A DNA stretch of 64,000 nt from Stictocephala bisonia (GCA_035578905.1 JAQJVL010000175.1:1525001-1589000), one strand, 5' to 3'; shown: positions 1 through 13,300, counted from the first letter of the stretch. Notes: generated by a model not told the origin, from the letters alone. Numbers and translations: made by a program.

Positions 1-758
1 TTATCACGTTCGCTACCGACTGATAAATTGGACTGTTAAAATAGACTAACGTTACATATTTGTGACACACAGTTTTACACTATAGATTAAAGTCACACGT
101 GCGTGACAATTAATTGGGGTGCATAGTACAGCCCGATTGTTATCTGGTTGACAGTCAGTCTATTATTTCAACTTTACTATTGCATGTTGGGCTGTGGGAA
201 TGTCCGTCACATATACGGGTCGTTTGGTCTCAGTGTGGGATTTTTATTTTGGCAATTAGGGGGAGAGAGAAAGAGTAAGCTATTGTCACTGCTATAAGAC
301 CTAAAAGAAGAGGAAAACAACAATTTTCTATTGCGAAAATTGCAGAGATAACATTAAAAACAAAATTGGACTTTGTACAGAACTATGTTTTGCAGATTGA
401 CATAACGAGTAACATATATTTTCTACTCGTTACCTTTTTAACAAGTATTTCAAATGAAATAAACTTTTATTATAGGCCTAGTTTGGAATATAAAGAGAAT
501 TTTTTTGTAAAATGCAGTTTTATTATATTTACCAATATAAATGTGTAAAATATAGATAACACATTTTTCTTGATGGTCACATATATGTGACATTCGGTCC
601 GGAGCTTGTTATAACAACTCTTGTGGACCCAGTTCACGCATATGTGATGCACAAAAAATATGCCTAAAACATAAAAAATTGTACTTGAAAGTAAATTACA
701 TATTGTTTAGTGACATTTTAATTCAAATTAATGATAAATTTAAAAGAAATACTCGTAT

Positions 759-1605
759 CAGTGGCGTATATATGGGGGGGGCCAAGGGGGCCTCGGCCCC
801 CCCCCGAAATATACAAAAATAAATATTTGTTTATCCATAAATAAAAAAAATGTTCATCACATTTTTATTTGTTATTCATCGCGCATACCAGCTGCAATCG
901 TGCTAACATTTTTCAAGCTGAAGAAGATTGAAGACTTACTTACGCAACACCACTTCAGAAAGCAGACTTAATGGGCTAGCCCTACTTTCCATCCACAGAG
1001 ACATTAACATAAGTGATGAAGATGTTATTGCTAAATTTTCAAGCGTAAAAAGAAATGTTGACTTTGTTTTGTAGGATTTACAGTAGTCAAAAGTGTAAAT
1101 ATGTTATGATTTTGTTCAGCTGACATAATATTTAATATTACAAAATGTAAGTAAAATTTCTTTAACGTGTTATTGTTTTTATTTATTTTTTAGTCTTATT
1201 CTGATTTCTTTTTCCCTGAATAAATATAAAAATAAAAAGATATAAATATAACATTAAAAATAGTTAGGTTAAAGATTGATATGTTTGAAAACTAAAACAA
1301 TACACTCATCTTGGATCTTAATTTATTTTACAAACTGGAAGCTAGTCTGAATGTATTAATATTTCTAAACATATACAATGATATCGGTGTTATTGTGTAC
1401 ATTATAAACATATATTATTTTAACTTAAAACATAATATTATCCCAATTTTGTAGGATCTAGAATAGCGTAAAATGACATCTCCATGAGTTTACTTTTTGA
1501 AAAATTTCCCGGGGGGTACCCCCGGACCTCCCGGTAATATGTCTTGGTAATACTTGCTTAACCAAGATCGGCCCCCCCCGAAAAAAAATTTTATATACGC
1601 TACTG
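759..1605 (+). mobile_element. hAT-superfamily remnant with perfect 8-bp target duplication
   Basis: The 8-bp sequence ACTCGTAT occurs at 751-758 and again at 1606-1613. The ends between them are inverted repeats: CAGTGGCGTATATA at the left and, on the opposite strand, CAGTAGCGTATATA at the right, each followed by a G-rich/C-rich stretch. An 8-bp duplication with CAG-type ends is diagnostic of hAT. At 847 bp it is much shorter than an autonomous element and keeps only a C-terminal scrap of transposase. It is nested in the piggyBac-like element and is therefore the younger of the two. Confidence 0.85.
925..1074 (+). pseudogene. hAT transposase C-terminal dimerisation fragment
   Basis: The reading frame from 925 gives RLKTYLRNTTSESRLNGLAL, then LSIHRDI, and ends at the stop codon TAG (1072-1074). 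The R-L-x-x-L-A-x-L-x-I-H-R pattern is the conserved end of the hAT C-terminal dimerisation domain. A stop codon lies immediately upstream in the same frame (919-921), and the rest of the transposase (DDE core, BED finger) is absent. This is a relic that indicates the + strand was the coding strand of the parent element. Confidence 0.75.
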
Positions 1606-1740
1606 ACTCGTATGTTTCGTTCTGAGGTTATTTTAGAAAAAATTTACATTGGTCAGTTGTGAAACTACATGTTTTAAATTTGGTCCGCTAGAAAACACCA
1701 TGCGTCACACATACGTGACATTCGGTAGTGAACGTGTTAA

Positions 1741-3471
1741 GGATATGGGTAGGGAAAGGATTGCTGTAAAATACCTATAATTTACTATAAACGTAATGCA
1801 TCTTTTTATAGTTTTAATTTCATGACATACGTATTATTACTTCCAATAGCTATTTATTACACTGTCTTATATATAAAAATATGGCAAGTAAAATGACGAA
1901 TAGCCTTTTACGTGCTCTAAAAAATAATATTTCACTATCCTCAAATAAATCCTTTGAACTTTCCATACTTTCCTTTGGGCAAATCTGTAATGGACATATT
2001 TATGATTCTGGTTAGAAAAATGTACTTGTAATTGCTGTAAATGCATTGTAAAATTACTTGCATAAATTAATAGCATAAATACTTGGCCCCCATAGCATAA
2101 ATATTTAGCCACCAAATCAGTAGACCTGATCTTAATAATTGAGCACCTCTTAAATTGTTAGTAGGCTATTTTTTAGGTTTTTAAAGGTATGGTCTGTATC
2201 ATTATTAAGTGCTATCTTGATATTTAATTAGTTTGCTTTGTACTAGTAATTAAAAACATACAATTGATGGAAACCGTTAAAAAAGAGTTAAGTTATAATC
2301 ATAATTAATCATGATAATATTGTTGATAGTGATGATAAGATTTGTTGCTGATTAGACAGTTCATCAATGTCTCTCAATATGTAAGTTATTAAATGTTTCC
2401 ATAGTTTAAAAAAAGGCTGTTATTCATTGATGATTAGACATATAGCAAGTATAATTATTAGACTAAATGATACAGTACCATAATTTAAAAGTTAAGTAAA
2501 TTGAATAGAAGCTCAAGTAATACACTTGGTACATGATTTTTTAAACAGACATATAACATTGATATTAAGTTCTTAGTGTAAGTTTGAAGTTAACAAAGTT
2601 GAACCTCAGATTATTAATTTTAATTTAATCAATGCTGCATTGTAAAAGGATATTGTCTGTTATGTAGCATTTCAAAATAAAATAAATTTGAATTTGTTAC
2701 TATCAGAATCTCCCTTGATAAACTGGTTTTGTGAACACAATGAGTGAAATCATAGGGTTAAGTTTTCAAAGATCGTGATACAAGGTATAAAATATTGTTT
2801 TCTAATGTTATGAATCTAGGACTTACATTCATCTGCTATACACAAAATAATAGTAATTAAAAAATAAACATATAGTGATTTTAGTTTACTGAAATTCAGT
2901 TGCAAGATATAAAGTTATTAATTTTGTGTCTGGCTACTTGTTATTGAATCAAACCTAATTTGTTATCCTTTCGTCTAGACTCTAGTAACTTTTAGGACAA
3001 GCACACTTGCTTCAAGTGTTTTATTTGAGGTATATGTATCAGTCTCATTGAACCTTAAATTCTTTTGTCAAAACTGATTAACACTTCAACAGTAAATTAA
3101 ACATACAGGAGTGATGCAGGAATGATATGATTTGGGGGATAATTGTACAGGACTATTCTGTTTCTTTCAATAAATAGAATGTACTTGGAAATAATATGTA
3201 CTTCATTCATAATATTTCATTCAGTGGTTGTTCAAACATTTCAATATTAATTAAAAGGCTTCTTTTGCTTTTTGAGACTGTAATATCTTTTATAATGAAT
3301 AGGATCACAGGTAGAGGCTAGGCTCAAATTATTTACTATTTATGGAAGTAAAAATATAGAGGTCTTAAAGTTGAATAATTCCTTGATTTATGTTAATAGT
3401 GTGTATATATAGAGGGTGATTTTTTAAAAGTGTGCCACGATTAGGATCTTTTGAATCTGTAGAGATACAAC
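1741..3471. other. Unassigned AT-rich intronic or upstream DNA
   Basis: No convincing gene was found. A sequence ending in AAAATAAATTTGAATTTG near 2676-2697 resembles the 3' tail of the LINEs elsewhere in this window and may be a short LINE 3' relic. An open frame on the minus strand at 1867-2115 has no recognisable domain and is probably chance. Confidence 0.4.
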
Positions 3472-4930
3472 AAACTTTAAATGGAGAACTTCACCTACTT
3501 TACTCATTAATAAAAATATGCATTCAGCGATTTTAAGTACAGCAGCCATTTTCCAAAATGGCGGACAACTTAATTTTTTCTTACGTATTTAATGACGACC
3601 ATTTTTTTATATAAAATGTAATTTTAAAACTTCTTTATTTTTTACATTTTTCCTGTAATATTAGCCGTTAATGATCTATGGATACTCATAGTTTCAAACA
3701 GCAACTTTTGGTATTGCAAAATTGGTATAACAATGTTTTAATCTGTAATATTAGGATGCATACTTAAATTCATACATTTTAGTTATCATAAAGGTTGAAT
3801 ACTTTAGACAGTATAAATAAAATGCCTGACCTTTTTTTATGACCCAGATTCTACTACTAATTTTTAAAACTTTTGTTAATTATTTGTTCAATGTAGTTTC
3901 ACTATTAAATATATTTTGTATAATAAAAAAACACTTAGTACATCATAAGTCAATTATTATAATAGGTAGCATAATTTTGAACACTTTATGTCCTGGCTTC
4001 AGAAATAAACATTGTTGGAATTAAATATTTTATTTAATACTGGTCTGTCAGCTGTTCATATAAATTCCAGCTGTTGTACTGTTGTCAAACTTATATTTAT
4101 TCCATAAGCCCTAACCTACAATAATGTACCAATGGTAATGACTTATTTACCTTACATTAGTTCAGTATTTTGTAGCAAGCAGTATTTAGTACCAGTTATT
4201 ATTATTATTCAATTAGTTATGTTTTCTTAGTTTTTAATAATTTATTAATTAGTCATTACCATTGACATACAATTGTAGGTTAGGGCAATTGTAATAAATG
4301 TAGGTTTGACAACAATGCAACAGCTGATATTTATATGAACAACTGTCAGACCAGTATTATGCAAGGTTTTCTTCAAACATTTAATTCCAATAATGTAGTG
4401 TCTATTTCTGCATTTCTGGAGCCAGGGCATAAAGTATTCAAAATTATACTATGTTGCGATTACATATCTATTATAATCATTTACTTATGGTGTGCTAAGT
4501 GCTTTTTTACTATACAAAATATATTTATTTAATAGTGAAACTACTTGAAAAAATAAATAAAACAAGTTTTAAAAATTAGTAGTAGAATCTGGGTCATAAA
4601 AGAATAGTCAGGCATTTTATTTATATCATCTAAGGTATTCAACCTTTATGATAACTAAAATGTGTGAATTTAAGCATGCATCCTAATATTACAGATTAAA
4701 ACATTGTTACATCAATTTTGCAATAACAAAAGTTGCTGTTTGAAACTATTTGAGTATCCATAGATAATTAATGACTAATATAATGGGGAAAATATAAAGA
4801 ATAAAAAGTTTTAAATTATATTTTATATCAGAAATGTTCATTAAATACATAAGGTTCATACGAAAAAATCGCTAAATGCATATTTTTATTGATGAGGAAA
4901 AAGAAGGTGAAGTTCTCCATTTAAAGTTTA
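3472..4930. repeat. Long foldback (inverted repeat) element, about 1.46 kb
   Basis: The arm at 3472-4143 is repeated in reverse orientation at 4251-4930, around a spacer of about 107 bp. Anchors: AAACTTTAAATGGAGAACTT at 3472 against its reverse complement ending at 4930, and GGTAATGACT at 4134-4143 against AGTCATTACC at 4251. The arms have diverged by point changes and small indels, so this is an old hairpin. The left edge near 3411 (GAGGGTGATTTTTTAAAAG) lies outside the paired arms. Apparent open frames inside the arms mirror each other and show no known domain. Confidence 0.8.
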
Positions 4931-5809
4931 CAACCCCACCATAGCAGTTTAGTATAAAATGTACTAGCATAATACATTAATTTATAACATTTCTATCTAA
5001 AGCTTGTCTTTGCTATTTAGGGCAATGTTATTTTTCTTATATATATATACAAAAGAATACATATAAAAAATATAAATTCAGAGATTTATGATAAGTGCCA
5101 TTTGTCTATAAATTGAAAAATGTATCTCTTAATAAATGAAGAGAGTTTATAAAACAATTAAATCTTCAATTTTAACATATAGCAAAAAAATTAAAATTAA
5201 GTTGATACTAAATATATCAAATTGGTGAATATTCTAAATTATTATTCGGTACGGTATCTATATTATCATCGAAAATATTATACATTTATAACATGTCAAA
5301 TATGCTGAGTTTTGAGAGAAGGACTATAATGACAACTGGCTTTAATCTCAGGAATTAAGTACGATGAAACTGCCATTAATACAAGGGAACGGTTGAGTGA
5401 GGTAAGCATTGTTTGGTTAGGGGAAAACTGGAGATTTTCCTAGATATTTAGATGTTTTTTTATTTTAAAATGAAGTAACAGTCATAATTGTATGAAGAAA
5501 AACATGAGATATGGAATAAAATTGAAAATTGTGTTTATGGACAAGTTGGCCAACGGGTACAGCACAGTCTTAAAACTAAAAAGTGGGCAATGTTTTAATT
5601 TTCTAATGATTTGAGCCCAAGACCATTTGCTACCATGTTTCCTAGACACCATGTTTCCCAAGACCATGTTTCTAGCTTTCTGTTAAAGTCCTAAAATCAA
5701 ATTTTAAGTCAGTGATTGAGTGACTGTTTGGTTGAGTTATAATAGATTTTTAGAATTAAAGAAAATACACTATGATTATGTAGTGAAATACTGTATGTTT
5801 ATGAGTCAG
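4931..5809. other. Unassigned AT-rich intronic DNA
   Basis: Low-complexity AT-rich sequence between the foldback and the first visible P4HA exon. Because that exon lacks a start codon, an upstream signal-sequence exon or leader could lie here or to the left. None was identifiable. Confidence 0.4.
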
Positions 5810-5980
5810 GACTGTTGCACGAGTAGTGACTATCCTGGTGCTGGCAATATGTACATGTCGAGGAACATTCCTTGCCTCCACAGACCCCATGGAGGACCTC
5901 TACGACTTGGAAATGTCATTGGTGCAGATGCTGGAGAAATATCTCAGAGAACAACAAAATATATTAACTCTACTATCAGG
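5810..5980 (+). CDS. P4HA: Prolyl 4-hydroxylase alpha subunit, N-terminal exon
   Basis: Read in the frame starting at 5811, the exon encodes a hydrophobic, signal-peptide-like segment (VVTILVLAICTC) followed by MEDLYDLEMSLVQMLEKYL, the start of the P4Ha_N domain of collagen prolyl 4-hydroxylase alpha subunits. That ER-lumenal enzyme hydroxylates proline in procollagen-type substrates using iron, 2-oxoglutarate and ascorbate. An acceptor AG lies at 5808-5809 and a donor GTAAGA at 5981. The exon ends with two bases (GG) of a glycine codon that the next exon completes. A stop just upstream in frame and the lack of a leading methionine imply that the initiator lies in an earlier exon. A longer overlapping open frame at 5720-6007 is in the wrong frame. 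Confidence 0.82.
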
Positions 5981-6520
5981 GTAAGATATCACTGTGCTCC
6001 CAAATAACTGAAAAATTCTTATATTTTATACATAGAGTGTTTAGTAGGATAGAAAAGGGGGATGGTCATAGTTTATAGTAATTGTTCATTTTCATCGTTG
6101 TATGTTAACATAATTTAAGGTGTAGATTTTTAATAATTCGTTAGTTGTTTTAGTGTAAATCAGACTTATTGTCTTATATTATTATTTCTTTATATTATTT
6201 TTATAAAAATACTTAAGTTTTCATGTTAAAATTTAATGCAAGGTTTCTTAAGGTGGCTGTGGTGGCTTTTTCCAAACAGCCCAGCCACGCTGGAAAGTTG
6301 ACAGGCCCAAACAGCCCTATTGTAGCCAGGGATGGATTTAGCATTTTGGCACCCATAGGCCCAATAATTTGTCCAGCCCCCTAGTCTGGTTAAAGTTAAT
6401 TTCCTTAAAGCCTTTATTAAAAAATTATATCAGGCCTATATGTTAATTGCTTAAACACCACTCTACAATAGAATTTTATCATTGTAAGTTTTTGAGGAAT
6501 ATACTTGGTTCTAAGCTTAA
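5981..6520. other. P4HA intron; possible hAT end
   Basis: Intronic sequence. At about 6325 the stretch CAGGGATGGATTTAG, followed by GGCACCCATAGGCCC, looks like one terminus of a hAT-type element, but no matching opposite end or target duplication was found nearby. Confidence 0.35.
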
Positions 6521-8513
6521 GATGAGCTTAAAGAGGAAAAGATGAATATTATAGGTTTGTGTAAACTTTCAAGAATTTTTAAAAATAGTAAATTATTAGA
6601 AGAAATTAAATACAGACAAAAAGCTTATAAGAGGAAAATAATAGATGCAAAAAAACACTTTGTTAATAATAAAATTCAAAATTCCAAAAATGTTCCGCGA
6701 ACTACGTGGAATATAATTAACACAGAAATTGGCTGTAAAAGAATTAATGTAGATAAAAACATTATAATAAAAGATGGAAGTATTGCACTTACAAATCCCA
6801 AACTCATATCAAACATATTTAATGATTATTTTATAAGTATAGCAAATTCTTGTACAAATACGTTTCCTATTGACCATAACAAACTAAATAATAGAGAAGA
6901 TAGCTCAGTTTTAACTATTAAAAATATTTTCCACTTACAGCCAACAAACACAAAAGAAATTGAGCAAATTATAAATTCTTTCGAAAATAAAAATTCCAGT
7001 GGTTATGATGGGGTACCTATGACAGTAATAAAACATTCATATAAACAGCTAAGTCATATTTTGGTTCACCTAATAAACTCTTCTTTTTCATCTGGAATTT
7101 TCCCCAACCATTAAAAATTTCCAAAGTTTTACCAATTTATAAAAAAGGTGATTCCACACAAGTAAGTAACTATCGGCCCATCTCACTTCTTCCAGTAATT
7201 TCAAAAATTTTTGAAAAAGTAGTAAATACCAGACTTGTCTCACTCCTTGAATCTAATAAAGTTCTAGAAAATGAACAACATGGATTTCGGAATGGAAAAT
7301 CAACAATAACTGCAGCAGCCGATTTTGTCAATTCAATAATAAATTCAATAGATGAAGGTAAAACTGTCATTTGTATTTTCATGGATCTGTCAAAGGCATT
7401 TGACAGTGTCTGTCATTCCACTCTCCTATCTATCTTGCAAAGCTTGGGCATTGGAGGCACTTCATTGGCTTGGTTCAGATCATATTTGCAGAATAGACAA
7501 CAATATGTTGAAATTGTTTTCAAAAATACTAAAACCATTACAAGAAGTAGGTCCACATTAAAACCAGTGAAGTATGGGGTACCACAAGGATCAATTCTTG
7601 GTCCCTTACTATTTATATGTTATCTAAACGGTCTGAACAACAAATTAAGTTTTTCCCCCTTAACATCTGTATGTCTATATGCAGATGATTTAACCCTAAA
7701 AATATCTGGTAATTCACAAGAAGATGTTGATATAAAGTCACTTGTCGAATTGGCAAATATTCAGCAACATCTTAATGACCGTAATTTGATTCTTAATCCA
7801 GAGAAAACTAAATATGTACACTTTAAAACCAGGCAGACTAGAAGTGACTTTAATCCTCAAATTACCATAAATGATATAGAAATAGAAAAAAAGAGGAAAT
7901 GAAATTCTTAGGATTACTCATTGATAGTTCATTGAGTTGGAATGGCCATATTAATTATATTCTAGGTAAAATAAACTCTGGATTATATGCATTAAGAAAA
8001 ATGTCAGTAATATGTAACATTTCAGTTTTAAAACAGATATATTTTTCTCATATACACTCTCATATAACCTATGGAATTTGTGTTTATGGTGCAACAAAGA
8101 AAGAAAATTTAGATAGGATTTTAAAAACTCAAAAAAAAGCAATTAGGATTATGCTTAACTTAAAGTCAGATGCATCTGTAAAAAAATTTTTTAAAGAACT
8201 TAACATATTAACAGTATATGGTCAATATATTTATGAAACAATAATGTATGTTAAAAAGAATCAACAACTCAATTTAAGACATTCAAATCTGACACATAAC
8301 TATAACACAAGAAAAAAAAATGAAACTATATTTTTTCAACATAGATTACAGTTTTTTAAAAAGAATATATATTTTAACGGTCTCAGATTTTTGAACAATA
8401 TTCCTCATAATATAAGAACTTTTGAATCTCACAACAAATTTTCTCAAGTGCTAAAACAGTTTTTAATTGATTTCACACTGTATGCAATTGATGAGTTCGA
8501 AGATTGCAACTAA
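6521..8513 (+). pseudogene. LINE ORF2 reverse transcriptase (broken)
   Basis: The pre-RT linker (6521-7114) is followed by the RT palm and fingers and a C-terminal region. Visible motifs: NYRPISLLPVISKIFEK near 7170, MDLSKAFDSVCHSTLL from 7381, YGVPQGSILGPLLF from 7573, and the catalytic YADD at 7678-7689. The C-terminal part (KFLGLLIDSSLSWNGHI, then an ITYGICVYGAT-type stretch) runs to a stop at 8513. There are frameshifts near 7110 and 7900, so no complete protein is made. The endonuclease is missing because of 5' truncation. Confidence 0.85.
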
Positions 8514-8620
8514 AACAATGTATTCTAATGTAGGTCCTTGTATTTAGTTTCTTGTAAATGACACTATTCAATGTACTCTGTATGTACTTTTTATGAATAA
8601 AGATATTTTGATTTTGATTT
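6521..8620 (+). mobile_element. 5'-truncated non-LTR retrotransposon (LINE)
   Basis: The 9-bp sequence TAAGCTTAA flanks the copy at 6512-6520 and 8621-8629, a clear target-site duplication. The inserted DNA begins inside ORF2, between the endonuclease and RT domains, and ends after AATAAAGATATTTTGATTTTGATTT. That short-repeat tail, rather than poly(A), is typical of CR1-like LINEs. The copy lies in the same orientation as the host gene, inside its intron. Confidence 0.85.
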
Positions 8621-9090
8621 TAAGCTTAACAAAATACTGTTAATGTATTAAAAAACGATTGGTTAATAACTTTGGTTTTGTTCAATTTAATAATTTGGGC
8701 AAATAAATAAAAAAAGCTCTGCAATACAACTCTGTAATCAGGGTGTCCACATAAATTTTGTCACAATTTTCACTGACCATTTTGGATAATTTTCCCTGAC
8801 TCTAAATTTTTCAAAAATGCATTATAGTCTATATGTGTTGTATTTTAAGCATTACATTAAAATTATTATTCTGGAGATATTAATCTTGCTATTAAAAAGT
8901 GTAAATAAAAATTAAAAAAGAAAGAAACAAGAAAACCCAGCCTTCTCCATACCCATAGCTGGCCTAGTTCTCTCTCCCTTTCTTTTTCCTTCTTTTCATA
9001 CTAACATTTTATTGAAAATACAAACACATTTCAACGAAGCTATATTGCTAATATTTTCATTATAAACACTTACAAAAAGAAAACCTGAAA

Positions 9091-9092
<2 letters not shown>

Positions 9093-9168
<76 letters not shown>
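9093..9168. repeat. (AT)n microsatellite
   Basis: An uninterrupted run of about 38 AT dinucleotides inside the left part of the TA-flanked element. Confidence 0.95.
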
Positions 9169-9173
<5 letters not shown>

Positions 9174-9920
9174 TCTCACAAAATTATTCTTACAAATGAA
9201 GAAAAATTACATTTAAATACTTATTTAAACACTGGAGAATATTATCAGAACATACAAACACTACACTCCCATCTAATAGTACTTGTAATTTTGTTAGTGA
9301 GGCTCGCAACAACAGCTAGTTTAAACTGCATTACATTTACACTAGCGCTCCACAATGACCACAAAAACAGCTAAAAATTCAAAATTCAAATTCATTTATT
9401 TGCCAAGAAACAAAGCATTTATACAAAGTACAAAGTCTGCATTAGCATCGTCAAATTTAAAACTAAACTATTTTAGTACTTAAAAGCTATGGACAATAAA
9501 TTACAAGAAAATCACAAAATGTATGATGACTAAATAAAAACATATAAAAAATAAATCTTTAGAAGGAATCATTACACATAAGGCAAAGAGTAAGTCACAT
9601 AGGGTGGTTTATCACTTAGGCTACCGTATACTACAATATCAAAATGTACAAGATGTAGGCCTAACACATACTAAGTTAATTTAAGAATACATTTTAAGAA
9701 TACAATTTAAGAATAAAAGTAAATATTTACAGAACAAGTAAATAAGTGTATATGTAAAAACAAAAGTCACAAGTTAAATTATTATATATATATGTACAAT
9801 ATATAACTCATAAAAACCTAGTTATTTATATAGCCTAAACGTAAATAACATTCTATAACATATTAATTTACAAGATACAAAAAAATATATAGACCCTACT
9901 TATTAATTAGATAATAACTA

Positions 9921-10369
9921 GCTTGCAAATTTATGTTCATAATACTCTTCAAGGCTATAAAAACAATTTTTTATCAAAATGTGTTTTATCTTAGTTTTAA
10001 ATTTATTAGGATTTAGGTCTGCAATAGATTTGGGTAGTTTATTAAACAAATTTATAGAAGTGCAATGAAAACTTTTTGTAGTTTTTGAATAATTATAATG
10101 AGACTTTCTTATTAGCTCACAATGTCTTGTGCCATAATTATGGATAACAGAGTTTAGCTGAAGTGTATTAATATTATCTTTAACATAAAGTAAACACTGA
10201 AAAATGTAAATACAGGGAAGGGACATTATATTAGATTCAATAAAAAGTTGTTTACAATGACTTCTGGAATTTACTTTAAAAAGTGCTCTCACTGCTTGTT
10301 TTTGTGCTGAAAATAAACTACTAGAAGAAATGTTGTTTGCCCATATTAAAGTTCCATAATTCAGATGTG
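9921..10369 (-). pseudogene. LINE ORF2 C-terminal region
   Basis: This frame continues the RT pseudogene on the other side of the hAT insertion. It starts at the interrupted IHSHLNYGTLIWAN segment and ends at a stop near 9918. The pattern SAQKQAVRALFKV, then LPCIYIFQCLLYVK, then HNYGTRH is the conserved post-RT region of CR1/jockey-like LINEs. It matches the C-terminal region of the LINE at 56272-56914 closely. Confidence 0.8.
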
Positions 10370-10377
10370 AGTGAATA

Positions 10378-13300
10378 CAGGGCCGCCCAGAGACTTTTGG
10401 TGGCCCCGGGGCAAAGTTTACCATGTGGCCTCTTCCTTCACTTCAAAATAAATTTAATTACTCTGATTGTCAAATATACTATAATTGATATTTTACTTTT
10501 AGCACATTCTACGATATTCTCACCATCTCTTTCGTTAGATTACTAATGTACGAATAATTAAGATTCTTGTTCATTGACGTTTTCTCAGGGCTAGCTGCGA
10601 AGCTCCGGTAAGTTTTTCTCTAATTATCATATACTTTTTAAAGATTTCCTTAAGTATTACCACTACAATAACATCAATCTCTTATAACAAAACTGCTATT
10701 CTTTAATATTAAATAAATAATAACGAACCAAGCAATGCCACAGTCAGTTGCATAGGCAGTTGCATAGTTGGGCGCAGCAGCTCTTCGATTGTCAGTTGAG
10801 AAGCCATCCTCGCCAATGATATTAGCTGTGGGTGAGGGAGGGAGGGGCCAATAAATTTGTATAGGCCACTTGGCTTCGCTAGCTAAAGAGCAAGTGGCCG
10901 AATGTTCACGAAGTAAAATAATTTGGCGAGCGCGAACATCTAGTGCTTTAAAAACAGTCAACTGAGAGTTGAGGTTATGTTGTTGTTTTCAAAACAGGTT
11001 GTAGACCACTGGGTACGTAGCTTATTGATGTTGCACATTAAAACATCTAGTTTATATTCGTGATTTTAGTTTGTCTTTGTGCTAAACTTTAAAACTATTC
11101 AATTTTTATTTCACAGACATAAAAGGCATTTTGTACCAACTCAATTTTCTCAGCATAAAACATAGTAAAGTTTGTGTCTGTCAAATTGGATACTATATCA
11201 TTGATGTACATCACAGTGTCCACGTCCGTACAGTGACAGTTGTATTGACACACCCACACACCCATTCACGAACAGTGGTATTGACCCTCCCGCTCAACAA
11301 TACACGTACAGTGGTTCAATCTTAGTTAATTTCCCTTATCACGCAACAAACAATAAATAAATATTGTATTAATGATTGCCAAAAATATAAATGGCTTACT
11401 CGTTCGTCAGTGACAGTAAAAAATCATGAAAACTATTTTGATTTGTCGTAGATTTGTTATGTTAATGAATGACAACATTAATCAATTTTGCTATTTGTTT
11501 GGGAACAACCTGTACCTGGGCATCATTTGTTTTTAATCAAGAGCTACTCTACTGAATATGTTGAAAATACACCCCTGTTCCTGTTACAGTTTCAGGGTAA
11601 ATTAAACCAGACAATAAAAGAGTTACAAAATGTCACAAAATAAATATTATTCAAAAGGAGTTGTACAAATCTGAACAATGATGAAGCTGTTTTATCTATT
11701 AACGATGTACTAAAGAGCTCCTCTTTTCATTAAGACCTATGTCATAATATATTGGTAAAATGTCTTTACGAACATCTATGTCATAATAACTAGTAAATTT
11801 AAAATGTCAAAGGAAACACTACAGTAGAGAGAAAGTAAAAAAAAATTGCATGTACAGTAAACCCTGGTTAACCGTTTAAATATGATGAAAGATGAATCCG
11901 GATAGTACAGAACGTAACAAAATTATCATTTTTAGACAATATTATGCCACGCAATTCCTCCCGCGATAGCGTAGGGCAAGTTGAATGTAATGCATCATAC
12001 ATATTGTTGCACATCCGATAAGCGAGCGGTGATGTTGTATGCATATTTACCAGATTTAAGTACCTAGAAATCTACTGTAATTTAGTGGTTTCATCGTTAA
12101 TTTATTCTTTTTATACTGTAAAAATATATAATTTACTTTTAAGTATATTACAATACTATATTGAAACATTTATAGTATATTTTTATTGATTTCAATAAAA
12201 CGTTACCATAAATTACTGGTCCTAAACTTTAGCTTTTTGTTCTCTCAAAATCTTTAAATGGAATATGAATCATAGCAAATTAAATTAATTGATAATTATT
12301 GTAGTTTACTAGGAAATCCAAAAGAACGCATTAAATTACAGAAATATCACTCTATAAAATACAATAATAACAAAATATTTCTTTACTGGACGACAGTAAA
12401 CAAACAGACTAATGATTGACGATGTCCCCGATCTACCCTTCATGACAATTAATTGAACTCTTGTTACAACCACGTTGTTACAACATGTATATTTTGTCTG
12501 CGGGTTTTTTGGGTGCAAAACACAGTTACTACTGAAATACGACTACTATGTCTTAAATTTTGTGCATATATTGAAAAATTAGCTGATCAGTGCCGGGAAA
12601 GAGTGCACGTTCGAACGAAGTGCCGCCGCCTACTACCTGCTTTGAAACCAAGTTTGTAAGAACCTTTTCTCATAAATACTTTTCGACCTTTTTAAAATTA
12701 CAGATTTAAAATGTTTTTACTGTAATTTTGTTTGGTTATTTAATTGTGTTGTTCTTAGGCTTCCACTTTTTTTATTACAATTTATTAATTTGCATACTTT
12801 AGGCCCCAGGTTAGTGAGGTTACTGATCACTCGTTTTCACATTATATAGATCTATTATTTTGCTACGATGAGTCAAGGGATTTTCGAAACACTAAATCAA
12901 GATTATTTATCTACATAAACAGAATTTGTGAAAAAATACAAAATAAGGATAAAAGCTTAATCAACAAACCACTACAAATCAATTCGCAATTGCTGTATTA
13001 TCTTAAGTTTATAATAGTAATACATAACTACTGGTTTTGTAAGGATAATAACGTGACCAAGCGATTGATTTTCCTACCACCAAAAGCCAAGATAGAGTTG
13101 AATTTAGGAGAAGTATAACAATTTTGTTTGAAGTAGTATATACTTTTGAAATTAAAGTTAAAAAATAAAACATACAAAAACGTTCTTGTCCACATTGTAT
13201 TAAACACGTCCAAAAATGGAGTTTTGAGTAATACAAATGTAAAGTTAGTGGGTCTTTTGACATGTTTTATATAAATAGTGTACGAAAACAGGACATCTCA

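Larger units (their letters stand above)
5..1736. mobile_element. piggyBac-like non-autonomous element (TTAA-flanked)
   Basis: The window opens with TTAT followed by CACGTTCGCTACCGA. At 1717-1736 the reverse complement of nearly the same sequence (CACGTTCACTACCGA) runs into TTAA at 1737-1740. Matching inverted ends plus a TTAA target, with the left copy mutated to TTAT, fit the piggyBac superfamily. Internal copies of the subterminal motif (a CACATATATGTGAC-type palindrome followed by ATTCGGT) lie near 574-605 and 1704-1736. No piggyBac transposase reading frame is visible, so this is a non-autonomous or decayed copy. It was later split by the hAT remnant at 759-1605. Confidence 0.65.

Noticed and set aside
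1867..2115. 82-codon minus-strand open frame
   Set aside because: AT-rich region, no domain, no splice or promoter context.
3839..4532. Small open frames in the foldback arms
   Set aside because: They mirror each other because of the inverted repeat and show no domain or codon signal.
5720..6007. 95-codon open frame starting MTVWLSYNRF
   Set aside because: It overlaps the first P4HA exon in another frame; the exon frame has the conserved protein and splice sites.
10674..10961. 95-codon minus-strand open frame inside the hAT-type element
   Set aside because: No similarity to a transposase that I can recognise; left unassigned.
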